Positions 25,260 through 33,809 of a stretch of 64,000 nucleotides of DNA are shown piece by piece. The translations under genes and the position numbers were made by a program. This stretch comes from Prauserella muralis (GTDB lineage: Bacteria > Actinomycetota > Actinomycetes > Mycobacteriales > Pseudonocardiaceae): positions 60,029 through 124,028 of the forward strand of contig NZ_CM009984.1 of assembly GCF_003202285.1 (NCBI RefSeq), given 5' to 3'. Under the pieces are notes generated by a model. The model searched no databases. It was not told the DNA's origin and was given only the letters and a program-made list of their open reading frames with translations. Every line of letters begins with the position of its first letter. The stretch's first letter is position 1.

Positions 25260-25694
25260 TCAGCGCCGACCGTCGCGGAGCTGATACACCCGTTCGACGC
25301 TGATGTTGCCTTCCCGGGCGATGGCGCTGGTCGGCGCAAGATGGTCGTGAGCTGCGCGCTGGATCATGTGTCGCCAGGCGAGATCTGCGACGGTCGCGGC
25401 GTGCTGGGCCGCCAGCCGCCGACAGGTCAGTCCCGCGATGATCTGGCGAATGTCTCCCGGCTCGACCGGTGCGGTGGCGAGGTCCTGTCCTGCGCTGTCG
25501 CTGCCGTGCACGATGCTCCAGCCGTGCTGCTCCAAGTGCCCCCACGGGTCATCCTCCGGCTCCAGCCGGTATGAGATCAGCGGACGGTCCGTGACCCCGT
25601 CGATGTGGACGACGATCTCCCGCTCGTTCCGGTCCTGGTTCAGCGTTGCCGTGTACGTGGCCCGTGGCCACCGATGCCCCCAACTCCCGCTCAT
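25260..25694 (-). CDS. Hypothetical protein with C-terminal HTH-like segment
   Basis: The protein is 144 aa from ATG 25694; the frame is open further upstream but loses protein-like composition there. The first 70 residues are beta-rich (TYTATLNQDRNEREIVVHIDG, LISYRLEPEDDPWGHLEQHGW). The last 50 are helical and end in a helix-turn-helix-like stretch (PTSAIAREGNISVERVYQLRDGRR). A perfect 10-bp inverted repeat lies 9 nt upstream, which suits self-regulation. No named family is recognised. Confidence 0.6.
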   Translation of the reverse strand: MSGSWGHRWPRATYTATLNQDRNEREIVVHIDGVTDRPLISYRLEPEDDPWGHLEQHGWSIVHGSDSAGQDLATAPVEPGDIRQIIAGLTCRRLAAQHAATVADLAWRHMIQRAAHDHLAPTSAIAREGNISVERVYQLRDGRR

Positions 25695-25702
25695 CTGTAG
25701 TA

Positions 25703-25741
25703 GTCTACCTGGTGGCGTTGCAGGCGAGCAGCCAGGTAGAC
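25703..25741. promoter_or_regulatory. Inverted repeat upstream of the 25694 start
   Basis: GTCTACCTGG (25703-25712) and CCAGGTAGAC (25732-25741) are exact inverted copies separated by 19 nt, immediately upstream of the leftward gene. This is an operator candidate for the HTH-like product. Confidence 0.5.
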
Positions 25742-25922
25742 GACGGACACGGGTGTCCACGAGGTGCTGCACCACCGGTTCCCTGGCTTCGCAGCGCTTG
25801 CCGCAGGAAGTAGGACCCAGCGTTGTTACGCCACATGCCGAGAAGTTTTCCAGCGTTGGCGACAGCCGGATTATTAGTTGGATTGACAACCTCGACAAGT
25901 AACTAGCTCTGGGTCCACATCC

Positions 25923-25966
25923 GCCGGTTATCTCCCGATCCATCATGGGCTCGGGAGATAACCGGC
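25923..25966. terminator. Long perfect hairpin between two leftward genes
   Basis: GCCGGTTATCTCCCGA (25923-25938) pairs perfectly with TCGGGAGATAACCGGC (25951-25966) over a 12-nt loop, followed on the + strand by ACTTTTAT. It lies just after the stop of the giant helicase gene (25981) and probably ends that operon. The T-run orientation would also stop rightward transcripts. Confidence 0.7.
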
Positions 25967-25980
25967 ACTTTTATACGCGC

Positions 25981-28900
25981 TCAACATCCCCGCTCGCGAT
26001 CGTCTGCTTCTGCGTTGCGCACGTCTGCCCGGTCGTTGTGGCTGGTCAGCGGCTGTGTGAGGGCCTGGCTGACGGGCACGGGGGAGGACAGGCGGGTCAG
26101 GCGGGCCGGGGTGGTGGCCCGGTGCGGTTCGGCGTTGTGTTCGGCGCGGGGCGGCTCCGGCGGCCCACTGGCGGGGGTGGCGGCGTCGCGGTGGGGCGGC
26201 TCGGGCTCGTGCCCGGGTGCGCGGTCGGGTGCGGGTGCGTCGGCGGCCGGGGTGGCGGGCTCGGCGCCGGTGTCGGTGTCGGTGTCGGTGTGCTCGTCGG
26301 CGGCGAGGATCTCTTCGAGGTGGGCGACGGTGAGCTGGGCGTCGCGGAGTGCTTGGGCGTGGGGGAAGGGCGCGCCCAGCATCTGTTCGGCCTGGGCGAG
26401 TTGGCGTTGGGTGTCTGCGAGCTCGGTCTCCAGCTTGTGGATGGTGCCGGGCAGTTGGGCGAGGCGGTTTTCCAGGCGGCTGACCAGTCCGGTGGCGTTG
26501 AGGTTGCGGAACTCGGAGAGGTGTTGCTCGAGCACGGTCTCGGCGGGGGTGTCGCCGACCTGGATGCGGACCTGCAGGGTGCCGAGTTTGGGCACGGTGC
26601 GCAGGTGGTGGGGTAGGCCGCCGAGGGTGAAGGCGTGCGCTTCGTGGACCTCGTCGCGGTGGGTGCGGGCGGTGAGGGAGGTGATGCGGGCGATGAGGGC
26701 CTGCCCGGCGTCGGGCCGGTCGGTGTGGCGGGTGCCGTCGCGCAGGGTGAGGGCGAAGGCGTCCCCGCGGGTGGGTTGCACTTGTGCGGCGGCCTGGCGG
26801 GTGGTGTCGATCCAGCCGGTGAGGGTGTCGATGCGGCGCCGGTTCTGGGTGATCTGGCTGTGCAGGCGGTGCTGGGTTTGGTCGTGGCTGCGCTGCAGGC
26901 GTTCCAGGCGGGTGAGTTCGGCCTTGGCCTCGGCGTGCTCGATGACTTCGGGGCGGCCGGTGGCCAGGGCTTTGACCTCGTTGTAGTTGAGGGCGGCGTC
27001 GCCGATGTCGTCCAGCTCGCGCACGTCGAGCCGGCCGCGCATCATCTGGGCGATGAACTCGGCTTTGCGGGACACGGTCTGCCAGGAGTAGGCGTCGAAG
27101 CTTTTCTCGGTGATGTAGCGCAGGATGCGCACGGACTCGTGCTGGTTGCCCTGGCGCAGGATGCGGCCTTCGCGTTGTTGCAGGTCGGCCGGTCGCCAGG
27201 GGCAGTCGAGGTGGTGCAGCGCGGCGGCGCGGGTTTGCACGTTGGTGCCCACGCCCATGCGCTCGGTGGAGCCGATGAGCACGGCGATGTCGCCGTTGCG
27301 GCAGGCGGCGAACAGGCGGCCTTTGGCCTGGTCGGTGGTGGCGTCGTGGATGAAGGCGATCTTGTCGCGGGGCACGCCGCGGGCGGCGAGGTCGTCGGCG
27401 AGCTGGTGGTAGGCGTTCCACCGCTCGGGGTGCGGGGTGCCCAGGTCGCAGAACACGATCTGCAGTGAGCCGCGGGTGGGGTGCTCGGCGCCGTCGGGCA
27501 GGACGAACACGTCGTCGGCGTGCTGATGGTGGATGGCGGCGATGGTGTCGGCGGCGACGTCGAGCTTGGTGGCGGTGCTGGCGCTCATCTCGCGGAGGCG
27601 GAGGTCGAGCGCGGCGGCGCGGCCGTCGCCGGTGATGGTGAGCATGTTGTCCTGGGTGGGGTCGACGCCGCCGCTGCGGACCTCCTCGGCGCGGGCGGCC
27701 AGCTCGCCGATGAACTGCTCCAGCTCTGGTGAGGGCTCTACCATGATCGTTTCCGGGCCGTCGCGGCCGTCCGGGTCCGCCAGGCGCGGGGTGGGCAGTT
27801 GCAGGTCGGCGGCGGTTTTGATGTCGGCCGAGACGAACCACATCTGCAGCAGCTCGGGCACGTTTTGAAATTTCGCGAACCGCGACTTGGTGCGGAAGGA
27901 CCCGCCGTCGGGGGAGAGCTCGATGGAGGTGACCGTTTTGCCGAAGGTGGCGGCCCACTCGTCGAAGTCGCGGATCCCGGCCTCGGCCAGCAGGTCGGGC
28001 CGCAGGTAGCGCTGCATCACGTAGGCCTCGGTGATGCTGTTGGCGATCGGGGTGGCGGTGGCGAAAGTGCCGACCCGGCCGCCGGGGTTGCGGCCGCGCA
28101 GGTAGTCCAGCTTCATGTCCAGGTCGGTGGCGCGCTGGGAGCCCTCGATCGCCGCGCCGGGGATGTTGGAGGCGGTGCGCAGGTTCTTGTAGCCGTGGGC
28201 CTCGTCGACCACCACGTAGTCGACGCCGAGGTCTTCGAAGGTGATGCCGGGGTCCTTGGCCGAGTCCATCTGGCGCTGGATGCGTTCTTCGGCGCGGGCG
28301 ATGGCCTTCTCGATGCGTTTGACCAGCCGACTGCCCGGGTCCTGCAGCCGTTCCAGCTGCGCGCGCAGCGCCTCGGTCTCTCGCTCCAGGTAGTCGCGCT
28401 GCACCTCCAGCGACATGGGGATGCGCTCGAAGGCGGAGCGGGTCATCACCACGCCGTCCCAGTCGCCGGTGGCCACGCGGGCCACGAACTGGCGGCGTCG
28501 GTCGCGGGTGAGGTCGTCTTTGGTGGCCATGAGCACCCGGGCCTGCGGATACAGCTGCTGCCATTCGCGGGCGAACTGCTCAAGCATGTTGTTGGGCACC
28601 ACGACGACCGGTTTGGATACCAGGCCCAGCCGCCGCTGCTCCATGATGCCCATGACCATCTCGGCGGTTTTGCCGGCGCCGACCTCGTGGAACAGGCCCA
28701 CGGCGGGCTCGTTGATCATGCGGGCGACCGCGGCGACCTGGTGGGGGCGTGGTTCGAACCCGACCGCGAGCCCGGGCAGGGACAGCTCGACGTCGTCGTA
28801 GTTGCGCAGGACGATCGAGTTGAATCGCTCGTTGTATTCGGTGACCAGCGTGCGGGTGCGGTCGGGGTCGCTCCACAGCCAGTCGGCGAAGGCCTCCCGC

Positions 28901-31674
28901 ATCTCGTCGGCCTTCTCCTGCGCGGCCACGGTGGCGCCGTAGTTGACCACCTGCCGCTCCGTGCCGTCCGGGCCGGGGACGGTCTCGCGCACGATGATGG
29001 GCCGCTGTTCGAGGACGGCCTCGGCGATCTCGGGTGCGGGCCGCGCCTCGGTGCCCCACTGGCTGGTGGCCAGGGTGGTGTACTTGCGGCCTTCCACGAT
29101 CCAGGTCGAGCCGGCGTGCTCGACGCGCACGGTGTCGTCGTCGAGCAGCTCCTGCAGGAACTGCTGGACGTAGCGGTCCTCGATCCACACCGCGCCCATC
29201 TGCGGGCGGATCTGCTCGGCGGTCAGGTCGGCGGGCAGCACCTCGCGCAGCGCGCTGACGTTGCGGCCGTAGCGTTCCGGATCGGCTTCGGCGGCCTGCT
29301 CGGCGGCGCGGAGCTTGGCGCGCACGTTGCCGGAGAGGTAGGCCCGTGCCGGTTCCAGCCGCCCGTCCTGGTCCGGGTCGGCGAACACCAGGTCGGCGAG
29401 CCGGGCTTCGGCGTCGGCCTCGCTGGGCAGGTCGAGCAGGCGGGCGATGGTGTCCAGGCGCACCTCGCCGTGGGTGTCGAGGCTGATGGCCAGCGCGTCG
29501 GCGGGGGAGTCGGCGCGCGTGTGCTCCCGCGGCGGGGCCACGACCCGTTGCCGGAAGATGTCGGCCTTGGCCGCGGTCTGGGTGGTGTCGTTGAACACCT
29601 CCAGCGCATAGACCAGCGGGGCGTAGGGGTCGGTGCGGAACTGGCCCTGCGGTGGGCGGATGCGCGCGAGCTTGTCCTGCCCGGTCTCGGGGTCGGTGCG
29701 GCCGGTGCGCCGCCAGGAGAACCGGTTCAGCGGCCCGAACCGCTCGACGTAGCGGTCGTAGGTGGTGTTGAGCATCGCGCGCCGGTCGGCGATGAGCCGC
29801 TCGTCGGCGTTCGGGTCGGCCTCGGCCTGCAGCAGCAGGCGCACCGCGTCGCGCAGCTGCAGCAGCTGGCCCAGTTCCCGGTGTTGGCTGGCGGGCACCG
29901 GGAACGGGCATAAACGCCCGTTTTCGGTGCGCAGGAAGCGGGTGCTGTCTTGCCCGGCCATGCCGAAGGTGATCAGGCCTTCGGGGTGCGGGGACCGCTC
30001 GCCCAGCGCCTGTTTCTGCTGCTCGACCGGGCCGGTGTCGGCCAGGGTGTTCGTGGCGCGGGCGTGCTCGGCCACGGCGCGGCAGGCGGCCTCGAGTGCG
30101 CCGTGGAAGTGGCCGCCCAGCGGCGGGTTCACGGTCAGCTCGTCGTCGCGGTACAGGCCGTGGGTCAGCATGGGCACGCCGCAGATTTGCCGCGAGTGGT
30201 TGATGAAGTAGCGGTTGATCGGCACGTTCGTGCCGTCGAAGGTGGTGGCCTCCAGCCACTCCTGGCTGGTGCGCGGCGCTTCGCCGGGTTTGCGGCGGCG
30301 GAAGACGACGATGTCGGTCACGGCCTGGGTGCCCGCCGCGCGGTGTGCGGTGTTGGGCAGCCGGATCGCGCCGATGAGGTCGCCGAGTTCGGCCAGCTCG
30401 CGGCGGTGCGCGTCGCGGGTGGAGTCGAGGGTGTAGCGGCTGGTGATCGCGAGCATCAGCCCGCCTGGTTTGGTCAGGTGCAGGCTCTTGAGCAGGAAGT
30501 GGTTGTGGATCGAGTGGCGGCCGGGGTTGTGGGTCGGGTCGTGCAGCACATAGTTGCCGAAGGGCACGTTGCCGATGACCAGGTCGAAGTGTCCGTCCGG
30601 CAGGCGGGTCTCGGCGAACGACTCGGTGTGGATCTCCGCTTCGGGGTGGCGCCGTCGGGCGATGTCGGCGGTGATCGGGTCCAGCTCGACGCCGACGTAG
30701 CGGGGCCCGTCCGGGCCGCTGTCGAAGAACCCGCCCGCGCCGCAGCCGGGTTCGAGCACCTCGCCGCCGGCGAAGCCGAGTTCGGCGGCCAGCCGCCACA
30801 TCGGCTCGCGGACCCGCGGGTCGGTGTAGTGGGCATTGAGGGTGCTGCGCGAGGCGGCGCGCCATTCGGACTCGCTGAGCAGCTCCCGCAGCTCGGCCCG
30901 CTCGGCCTCCAGTGCCTCGCGGCCGGGGTCGAAGATCTGCGGCACCGCGCCCCAGCCCCACCAGTCGCCGAGGATCTCGCGCTCGGCGTCGGTGGCGGGG
31001 CGGTCCTCGGCCTGCAGGGTGCGCAGGGTGCGCAGCGCGGCCAGGTTGGCCCGTGCCCGGGCGCTCACCGTGAAGTCGATCGGAGCGGGCTGCGACTCGG
31101 GCGGGGTGCGCTCGGCCGGGCCTCTCGTCTGCTCGGGCCCGGCGGCCGCCGCGGCGCCGCCGACAGTGGGCTCGGCGCGGGCCGGGGAGGGGGTTAGCGG
31201 GTGTCGTCCAGCTCGCGCATCTGCTGCCAGGCCGGGTGCGCCGGGTCCTCGGTCAGCGGGATCCAGCCCTCGTTGGTTTGCTGGTCGTGGCTGGTCGGAG
31301 TGGTCTGGCCGCTGTCCTCGTCCATCGGGCTGCCCGGTTCGGCCGGCAGCAGCACCATCTCGGCCAGCACCGCTTCCTCCGCGCTGAGCTGGGCTTCCTT
31401 GCGGCGGCCCACCATGCGCAGGTACTCGCTCGTCGGGGGCTGGCTGGCCAGGATCTGCTCGCTCCGGTGCGTGATCTCCTCCTGGACCTGCTGCCCGAGC
31501 TGGGTGAAGAACGTCTCCGGATCGCTGATCTGGCGGTAGCGGCTCGGCAGGAATCTCTGCCAGTGGCGCTTGGCCATCGTCCCGTAGTGGTTCATCGTCG
31601 CGGTCTCCCTCCAGGTTCCAGAGTGCCTCAAGGCTGAGCTGGTTCTCGTCATGGCCACGCCGTCGCCGCGCCAT
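25981..31674 (-). CDS. Giant N6-adenine DNA methylase / SNF2-DEAH helicase fusion
   Basis: The protein is up to 1897 aa. After a low-complexity N-terminus, a conserved block begins at IDFTVSARARANLAALRTLR. SAM motif I VLEPGCGAGGFF (around residue 300) and catalytic IGNVPFGNY (around 366) follow. A superfamily 2 helicase then shows Walker A HEVGAGKTAEM (around 995), VVVDEAHGYKN (around 1158), GSTERMGVGTNVQ and QQREGRILRQGNQH. The helical C-terminus ends in TPARLTRLSSPVPVSQAL. Such methylase-helicases (LtrC/DarB-like) ride on conjugative plasmids and phages and are thought to protect or process incoming DNA. The start is uncertain: ATG 31674 or GTG 31068; residues before the conserved block overlap a second gene. 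Confidence 0.85.
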   Translation of the reverse strand: MARRRRGHDENQLSLEALWNLEGDRDDEPLRDDGQAPLAEIPAEPLPPDQRSGDVLHPARAAGPGGDHAPERADPGQPAPDERVPAHGGPPQGSPAQRGGSGAGRDGAAAGRTGQPDGRGQRPDHSDQPRPANQRGLDPADRGPGAPGLAADARAGRHPLTPSPARAEPTVGGAAAAAGPEQTRGPAERTPPESQPAPIDFTVSARARANLAALRTLRTLQAEDRPATDAEREILGDWWGWGAVPQIFDPGREALEAERAELRELLSESEWRAASRSTLNAHYTDPRVREPMWRLAAELGFAGGEVLEPGCGAGGFFDSGPDGPRYVGVELDPITADIARRRHPEAEIHTESFAETRLPDGHFDLVIGNVPFGNYVLHDPTHNPGRHSIHNHFLLKSLHLTKPGGLMLAITSRYTLDSTRDAHRRELAELGDLIGAIRLPNTAHRAAGTQAVTDIVVFRRRKPGEAPRTSQEWLEATTFDGTNVPINRYFINHSRQICGVPMLTHGLYRDDELTVNPPLGGHFHGALEAACRAVAEHARATNTLADTGPVEQQKQALGERSPHPEGLITFGMAGQDSTRFLRTENGRLCPFPVPASQHRELGQLLQLRDAVRLLLQAEADPNADERLIADRRAMLNTTYDRYVERFGPLNRFSWRRTGRTDPETGQDKLARIRPPQGQFRTDPYAPLVYALEVFNDTTQTAAKADIFRQRVVAPPREHTRADSPADALAISLDTHGEVRLDTIARLLDLPSEADAEARLADLVFADPDQDGRLEPARAYLSGNVRAKLRAAEQAAEADPERYGRNVSALREVLPADLTAEQIRPQMGAVWIEDRYVQQFLQELLDDDTVRVEHAGSTWIVEGRKYTTLATSQWGTEARPAPEIAEAVLEQRPIIVRETVPGPDGTERQVVNYGATVAAQEKADEMREAFADWLWSDPDRTRTLVTEYNERFNSIVLRNYDDVELSLPGLAVGFEPRPHQVAAVARMINEPAVGLFHEVGAGKTAEMVMGIMEQRRLGLVSKPVVVVPNNMLEQFAREWQQLYPQARVLMATKDDLTRDRRRQFVARVATGDWDGVVMTRSAFERIPMSLEVQRDYLERETEALRAQLERLQDPGSRLVKRIEKAIARAEERIQRQMDSAKDPGITFEDLGVDYVVVDEAHGYKNLRTASNIPGAAIEGSQRATDLDMKLDYLRGRNPGGRVGTFATATPIANSITEAYVMQRYLRPDLLAEAGIRDFDEWAATFGKTVTSIELSPDGGSFRTKSRFAKFQNVPELLQMWFVSADIKTAADLQLPTPRLADPDGRDGPETIMVEPSPELEQFIGELAARAEEVRSGGVDPTQDNMLTITGDGRAAALDLRLREMSASTATKLDVAADTIAAIHHQHADDVFVLPDGAEHPTRGSLQIVFCDLGTPHPERWNAYHQLADDLAARGVPRDKIAFIHDATTDQAKGRLFAACRNGDIAVLIGSTERMGVGTNVQTRAAALHHLDCPWRPADLQQREGRILRQGNQHESVRILRYITEKSFDAYSWQTVSRKAEFIAQMMRGRLDVRELDDIGDAALNYNEVKALATGRPEVIEHAEAKAELTRLERLQRSHDQTQHRLHSQITQNRRRIDTLTGWIDTTRQAAAQVQPTRGDAFALTLRDGTRHTDRPDAGQALIARITSLTARTHRDEVHEAHAFTLGGLPHHLRTVPKLGTLQVRIQVGDTPAETVLEQHLSEFRNLNATGLVSRLENRLAQLPGTIHKLETELADTQRQLAQAEQMLGAPFPHAQALRDAQLTVAHLEEILAADEHTDTDTDTGAEPATPAADAPAPDRAPGHEPEPPHRDAATPASGPPEPPRAEHNAEPHRATTPARLTRLSSPVPVSQALTQPLTSHNDRADVRNAEADDRERGC
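31194..31595 (-). CDS. Hypothetical conserved helical protein preceding the helicase (nested frame)
   Basis: The protein is 133 aa from ATG 31595 with GGAGGGAG upstream. It reads NHYGTMAKRHWQRFLPSRYR and ISDPETFFTQLGQQVQEEI, continues helical and ends PAHPAWQQMRELDDTR at TAA 31194. Similar proteins sit directly before such methylase-helicases on actinomycete elements (recollection). Composition in this frame is clearly protein-like, whereas the helicase frame over the same bases is Gly/Pro/Arg-rich. So this gene is probably real and either nested in the helicase reading frame or its separate upstream neighbour. Confidence 0.7.
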   Translation of the reverse strand: MNHYGTMAKRHWQRFLPSRYRQISDPETFFTQLGQQVQEEITHRSEQILASQPPTSEYLRMVGRRKEAQLSAEEAVLAEMVLLPAEPGSPMDEDSGQTTPTSHDQQTNEGWIPLTEDPAHPAWQQMRELDDTR

Positions 31675-31725
31675 CGCGCACCTTCCTCGTCGTCGCCGGG
31701 TGTTGCTGCCGGGTGGGTGTGGGCG

Positions 31726-32922
31726 TCATCGGCCGCGGTCGGGTTCGGGGGGTGGCACCGCCCGCAGCCGCCGCGGGGATGGCGGGCTGCCGTCGGGCTG
31801 CTGTAGGGCGGCGTCCAGCGGCACGGGGGAGGACAGCCCGGCCAGGCGGGCCGGGGTGCTGCCCTGGCTGTACATGCGGGCGGCGGTGTCCCGCACGGCG
31901 GCGTAGGCCATGCGGGTGGTGTGCAGGACGTCGCCGGGTTGCAGGCCGGGGTGCTGCGCGGCTTGCTGCACCTTCTCGGCGGCGGCCCTGGTCAGGCGGG
32001 TCACCGCACCGCGCATCACCACGTCGGCGTGATAGGCCGGATCCCCGGCGGCATGCTCGGTCAGCGCGAGCATCTCCTCGGGGGTGATGCCGGGCCCGTA
32101 GTCGTACTCGTGGCGCTGCTGCTCCCAGGCGACGGTGACCATGTCGATGTGCTCGCCGCGGGCGTGCAGCTCCAGCGCGGAGCGGTAGGTGGTCGCCAGC
32201 CGCTCGTCGGCGAAGTCGCTCGGCAGCAGCCGTTCGTAGAGCTGCTCCAGCAGCCGTGGGTTGCTCAGCACGGAGGCCACCACGGCCTGCTCGGCGGCCT
32301 GTACCTGCTGCTCGTCGGGCGGCTCCAGCAGCACCTGCACCGGCGGCCCGCTCCGCAGCTGTGGCTGGTCGGGGGCGGAGGCCGACTCGCCCTCCAGCAC
32401 CCGGGTGAGGTTGGGCAGCCCGGTCACCGAGTCCCAGCGCTGCTGGGCGCGGTCGACGTCGGCGAGCGCGTTGTCCACCGCGCGCAGCAGGTCGGCCACG
32501 TCGGTGGCCTGCTCGACGTACTGTTCGACCCGCATGCCGCCTTCGGCCACACGGCGGCGGATCGAGGCCTCCAGCACCATCAGGCCGTAGGACTCCGGCC
32601 GCGCCTGCTGCGGGGACGGCGCGGTGGCCATCAGGGTGTGCAGGCGGGGCGCGGAGAGCTCGTGGGTTCCCAGCTCCCCAGAGGCGGCGATGCGCTCATA
32701 CAGCGACACGGCATCCACGCCGGGCAGGCTCGCCGGGTCCTGGCCGGGTTCCGCCTCGGCCTGGGCGGCCTCGACCATCGCGCGCAGGTGGGCGTAGATG
32801 GTGCCGTGCGCCGGCGAATGGAAGTCCTCGGCCTCGAGCCAGCGGCTGATCGGGGCGAGCCGGCCGGGCTGGCTCATCAGCACCCCGAGCAGGCAGCGTT
32901 CGGCGAACTCGCGCGGGTTCAT
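31726..32922 (-). CDS. Protein with two DnaB N-terminal-like domains, no helicase domain
   Basis: The protein is 398 aa from ATG 32922, overlapping the previous stop. Residues 4-110 (FAERCLLGVLMSQPGRLAPI...EDFHSPAHGTIYAHLRAM) and 205-320 (AEQAVVASVLSNPRLLEQLYERLLPSDF...LATTYRSALELHARGEHID) both match the DnaB N-terminal domain pattern, i.e. the part that oligomerises and binds primase or loader. No RecA-type ATPase follows. The C-terminus STPARLAGLSSPVPLDAAL closely matches the tail of the giant helicase downstream. It may adapt or load the host replicative machinery during plasmid or conjugative replication; this is inferred. Confidence 0.7.
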   Translation of the reverse strand: MNPREFAERCLLGVLMSQPGRLAPISRWLEAEDFHSPAHGTIYAHLRAMVEAAQAEAEPGQDPASLPGVDAVSLYERIAASGELGTHELSAPRLHTLMATAPSPQQARPESYGLMVLEASIRRRVAEGGMRVEQYVEQATDVADLLRAVDNALADVDRAQQRWDSVTGLPNLTRVLEGESASAPDQPQLRSGPPVQVLLEPPDEQQVQAAEQAVVASVLSNPRLLEQLYERLLPSDFADERLATTYRSALELHARGEHIDMVTVAWEQQRHEYDYGPGITPEEMLALTEHAAGDPAYHADVVMRGAVTRLTRAAAEKVQQAAQHPGLQPGDVLHTTRMAYAAVRDTAARMYSQGSTPARLAGLSSPVPLDAALQQPDGSPPSPRRLRAVPPPEPDRGR

Positions 32923-33179
32923 CGCCGGGCTCCGTCGTCACGCTCGGCGCCAGGGCGGGCGTCCTGGCGGGCCTGGTGCAAGCGCTGCGCGGCGGTGTCG
33001 AGGTGCGCGGCCGCCGAGGCGTCGGTGACCGGCAGGTAGTCGTGGGCGTCGGCGGGGATGGCCCACCAGCGCCCGGCGTACTGCACAGGTCCGGGCGCGC
33101 CGTCGGGCAGCAGCGGCAGCGCGCGCCCGGCGGCGATGTGGCCGCGCATGGCCTCGGCGCTGATCGTGGTCTCGCTCAT
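32919..33179 (-). CDS. Hypothetical small protein
   Basis: The protein is 86 aa from ATG 33179 with GGAGACCC upstream. It has a short alpha/beta region (GHIAAGRALPLLPDGAPGPVQYAGRWWAIPADAHDYLPV) and a helical C-terminus. Its stop overlaps the DnaB-N-like gene (ATGA), so it belongs to the leftward conjugation operon. No family is recognised. Confidence 0.6.
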   Translation of the reverse strand: MSETTISAEAMRGHIAAGRALPLLPDGAPGPVQYAGRWWAIPADAHDYLPVTDASAAAHLDTAAQRLHQARQDARPGAERDDGARR

Positions 33180-33203
33180 GGATCGGGTCTCCTTCGTGCG
33201 CGG

Positions 33204-33809
33204 TTACCGGAAATCGAAGCGGTCGACGGCCCAGCCGTGCGGGGTGCGGGTCAGGGTGGCCAGGGCGACGATCTGCTGGGTCTGGCCGTGCCAGCCGTCG
33301 CGGCCGACGGGCGTGCAGGTCACCAGCACGGCCCGGTAGGCGGCCTCGCGGGTATCCGGCGGGCGGTCCTCCGGGGAGCTGCGCAGCGTGACCTGCAGCC
33401 AGGCCTGGTGCTGGCGCCAGCGCTGCCACTGCACGTCCGGCACCGGGGTGGGCGCGGTGCGCACCGCGCGGGCGTAGCGCGCCGACAGCAGCGTCGCGGC
33501 GCGGCGCAGCCCGTCGGCGAACCCGCGGGCGCGGGTGGTGTCGACCATGTGCATGTTCAGCAACGCCACCCGGGTCACCGAGCTGGGATCGCGACGGTCG
33601 GCGCTGGACGCGGGCGGCGGTTGCGCGGGCGCGGGCGGCGGCCGCGTCGTCGACGGGCCGCTCGCCGGCGCGGCCGAGGTCGGGGCCGCCGCCGTGCGCG
33701 GTGGGGCACCGCCGCCGGGTGGGCTGGTGTCGCCGCCGCAGGCGGCCAGCGCCAGCGCCAGCGCGGCGACGGTGATGCTGGTGAGCGTGCGGGTGCGGGG
33801 TGGTGTCAT
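33204..33809 (-). CDS. Predicted lipoprotein of the conjugation operon
   Basis: The protein is 201 aa from ATG 33809, overlapping the preceding stop (ATGA). A lipoprotein signal peptide ends in LALALAACGG, with the lipidated Cys at residue 24. A Pro/Ala/Ser/Thr-rich linker spans about 25-70, and a folded domain of about 130 aa has beta strands (AWLQVTLRSS, AAYRAVLVTCTPVG, QIVALATLTRTPHGWAVDRFDF), suggesting an NTF2/VirB8-like or CagA-like fold. It is probably an extracytoplasmic component next to the cell-wall hydrolase. The fold assignment is weak. Confidence 0.65.
   Translation of the reverse strand: MTPPRTRTLTSITVAALALALAACGGDTSPPGGGAPPRTAAAPTSAAPASGPSTTRPPPAPAQPPPASSADRRDPSSVTRVALLNMHMVDTTRARGFADGLRRAATLLSARYARAVRTAPTPVPDVQWQRWRQHQAWLQVTLRSSPEDRPPDTREAAYRAVLVTCTPVGRDGWHGQTQQIVALATLTRTPHGWAVDRFDFR

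Noticed and set aside
27799..29913. Long rightward open frame (704 codons) opposite the giant helicase
   Set aside because: Gly/Val/Ala-rich antisense frame of a clear helicase gene, with no motif or ribosome-binding site.
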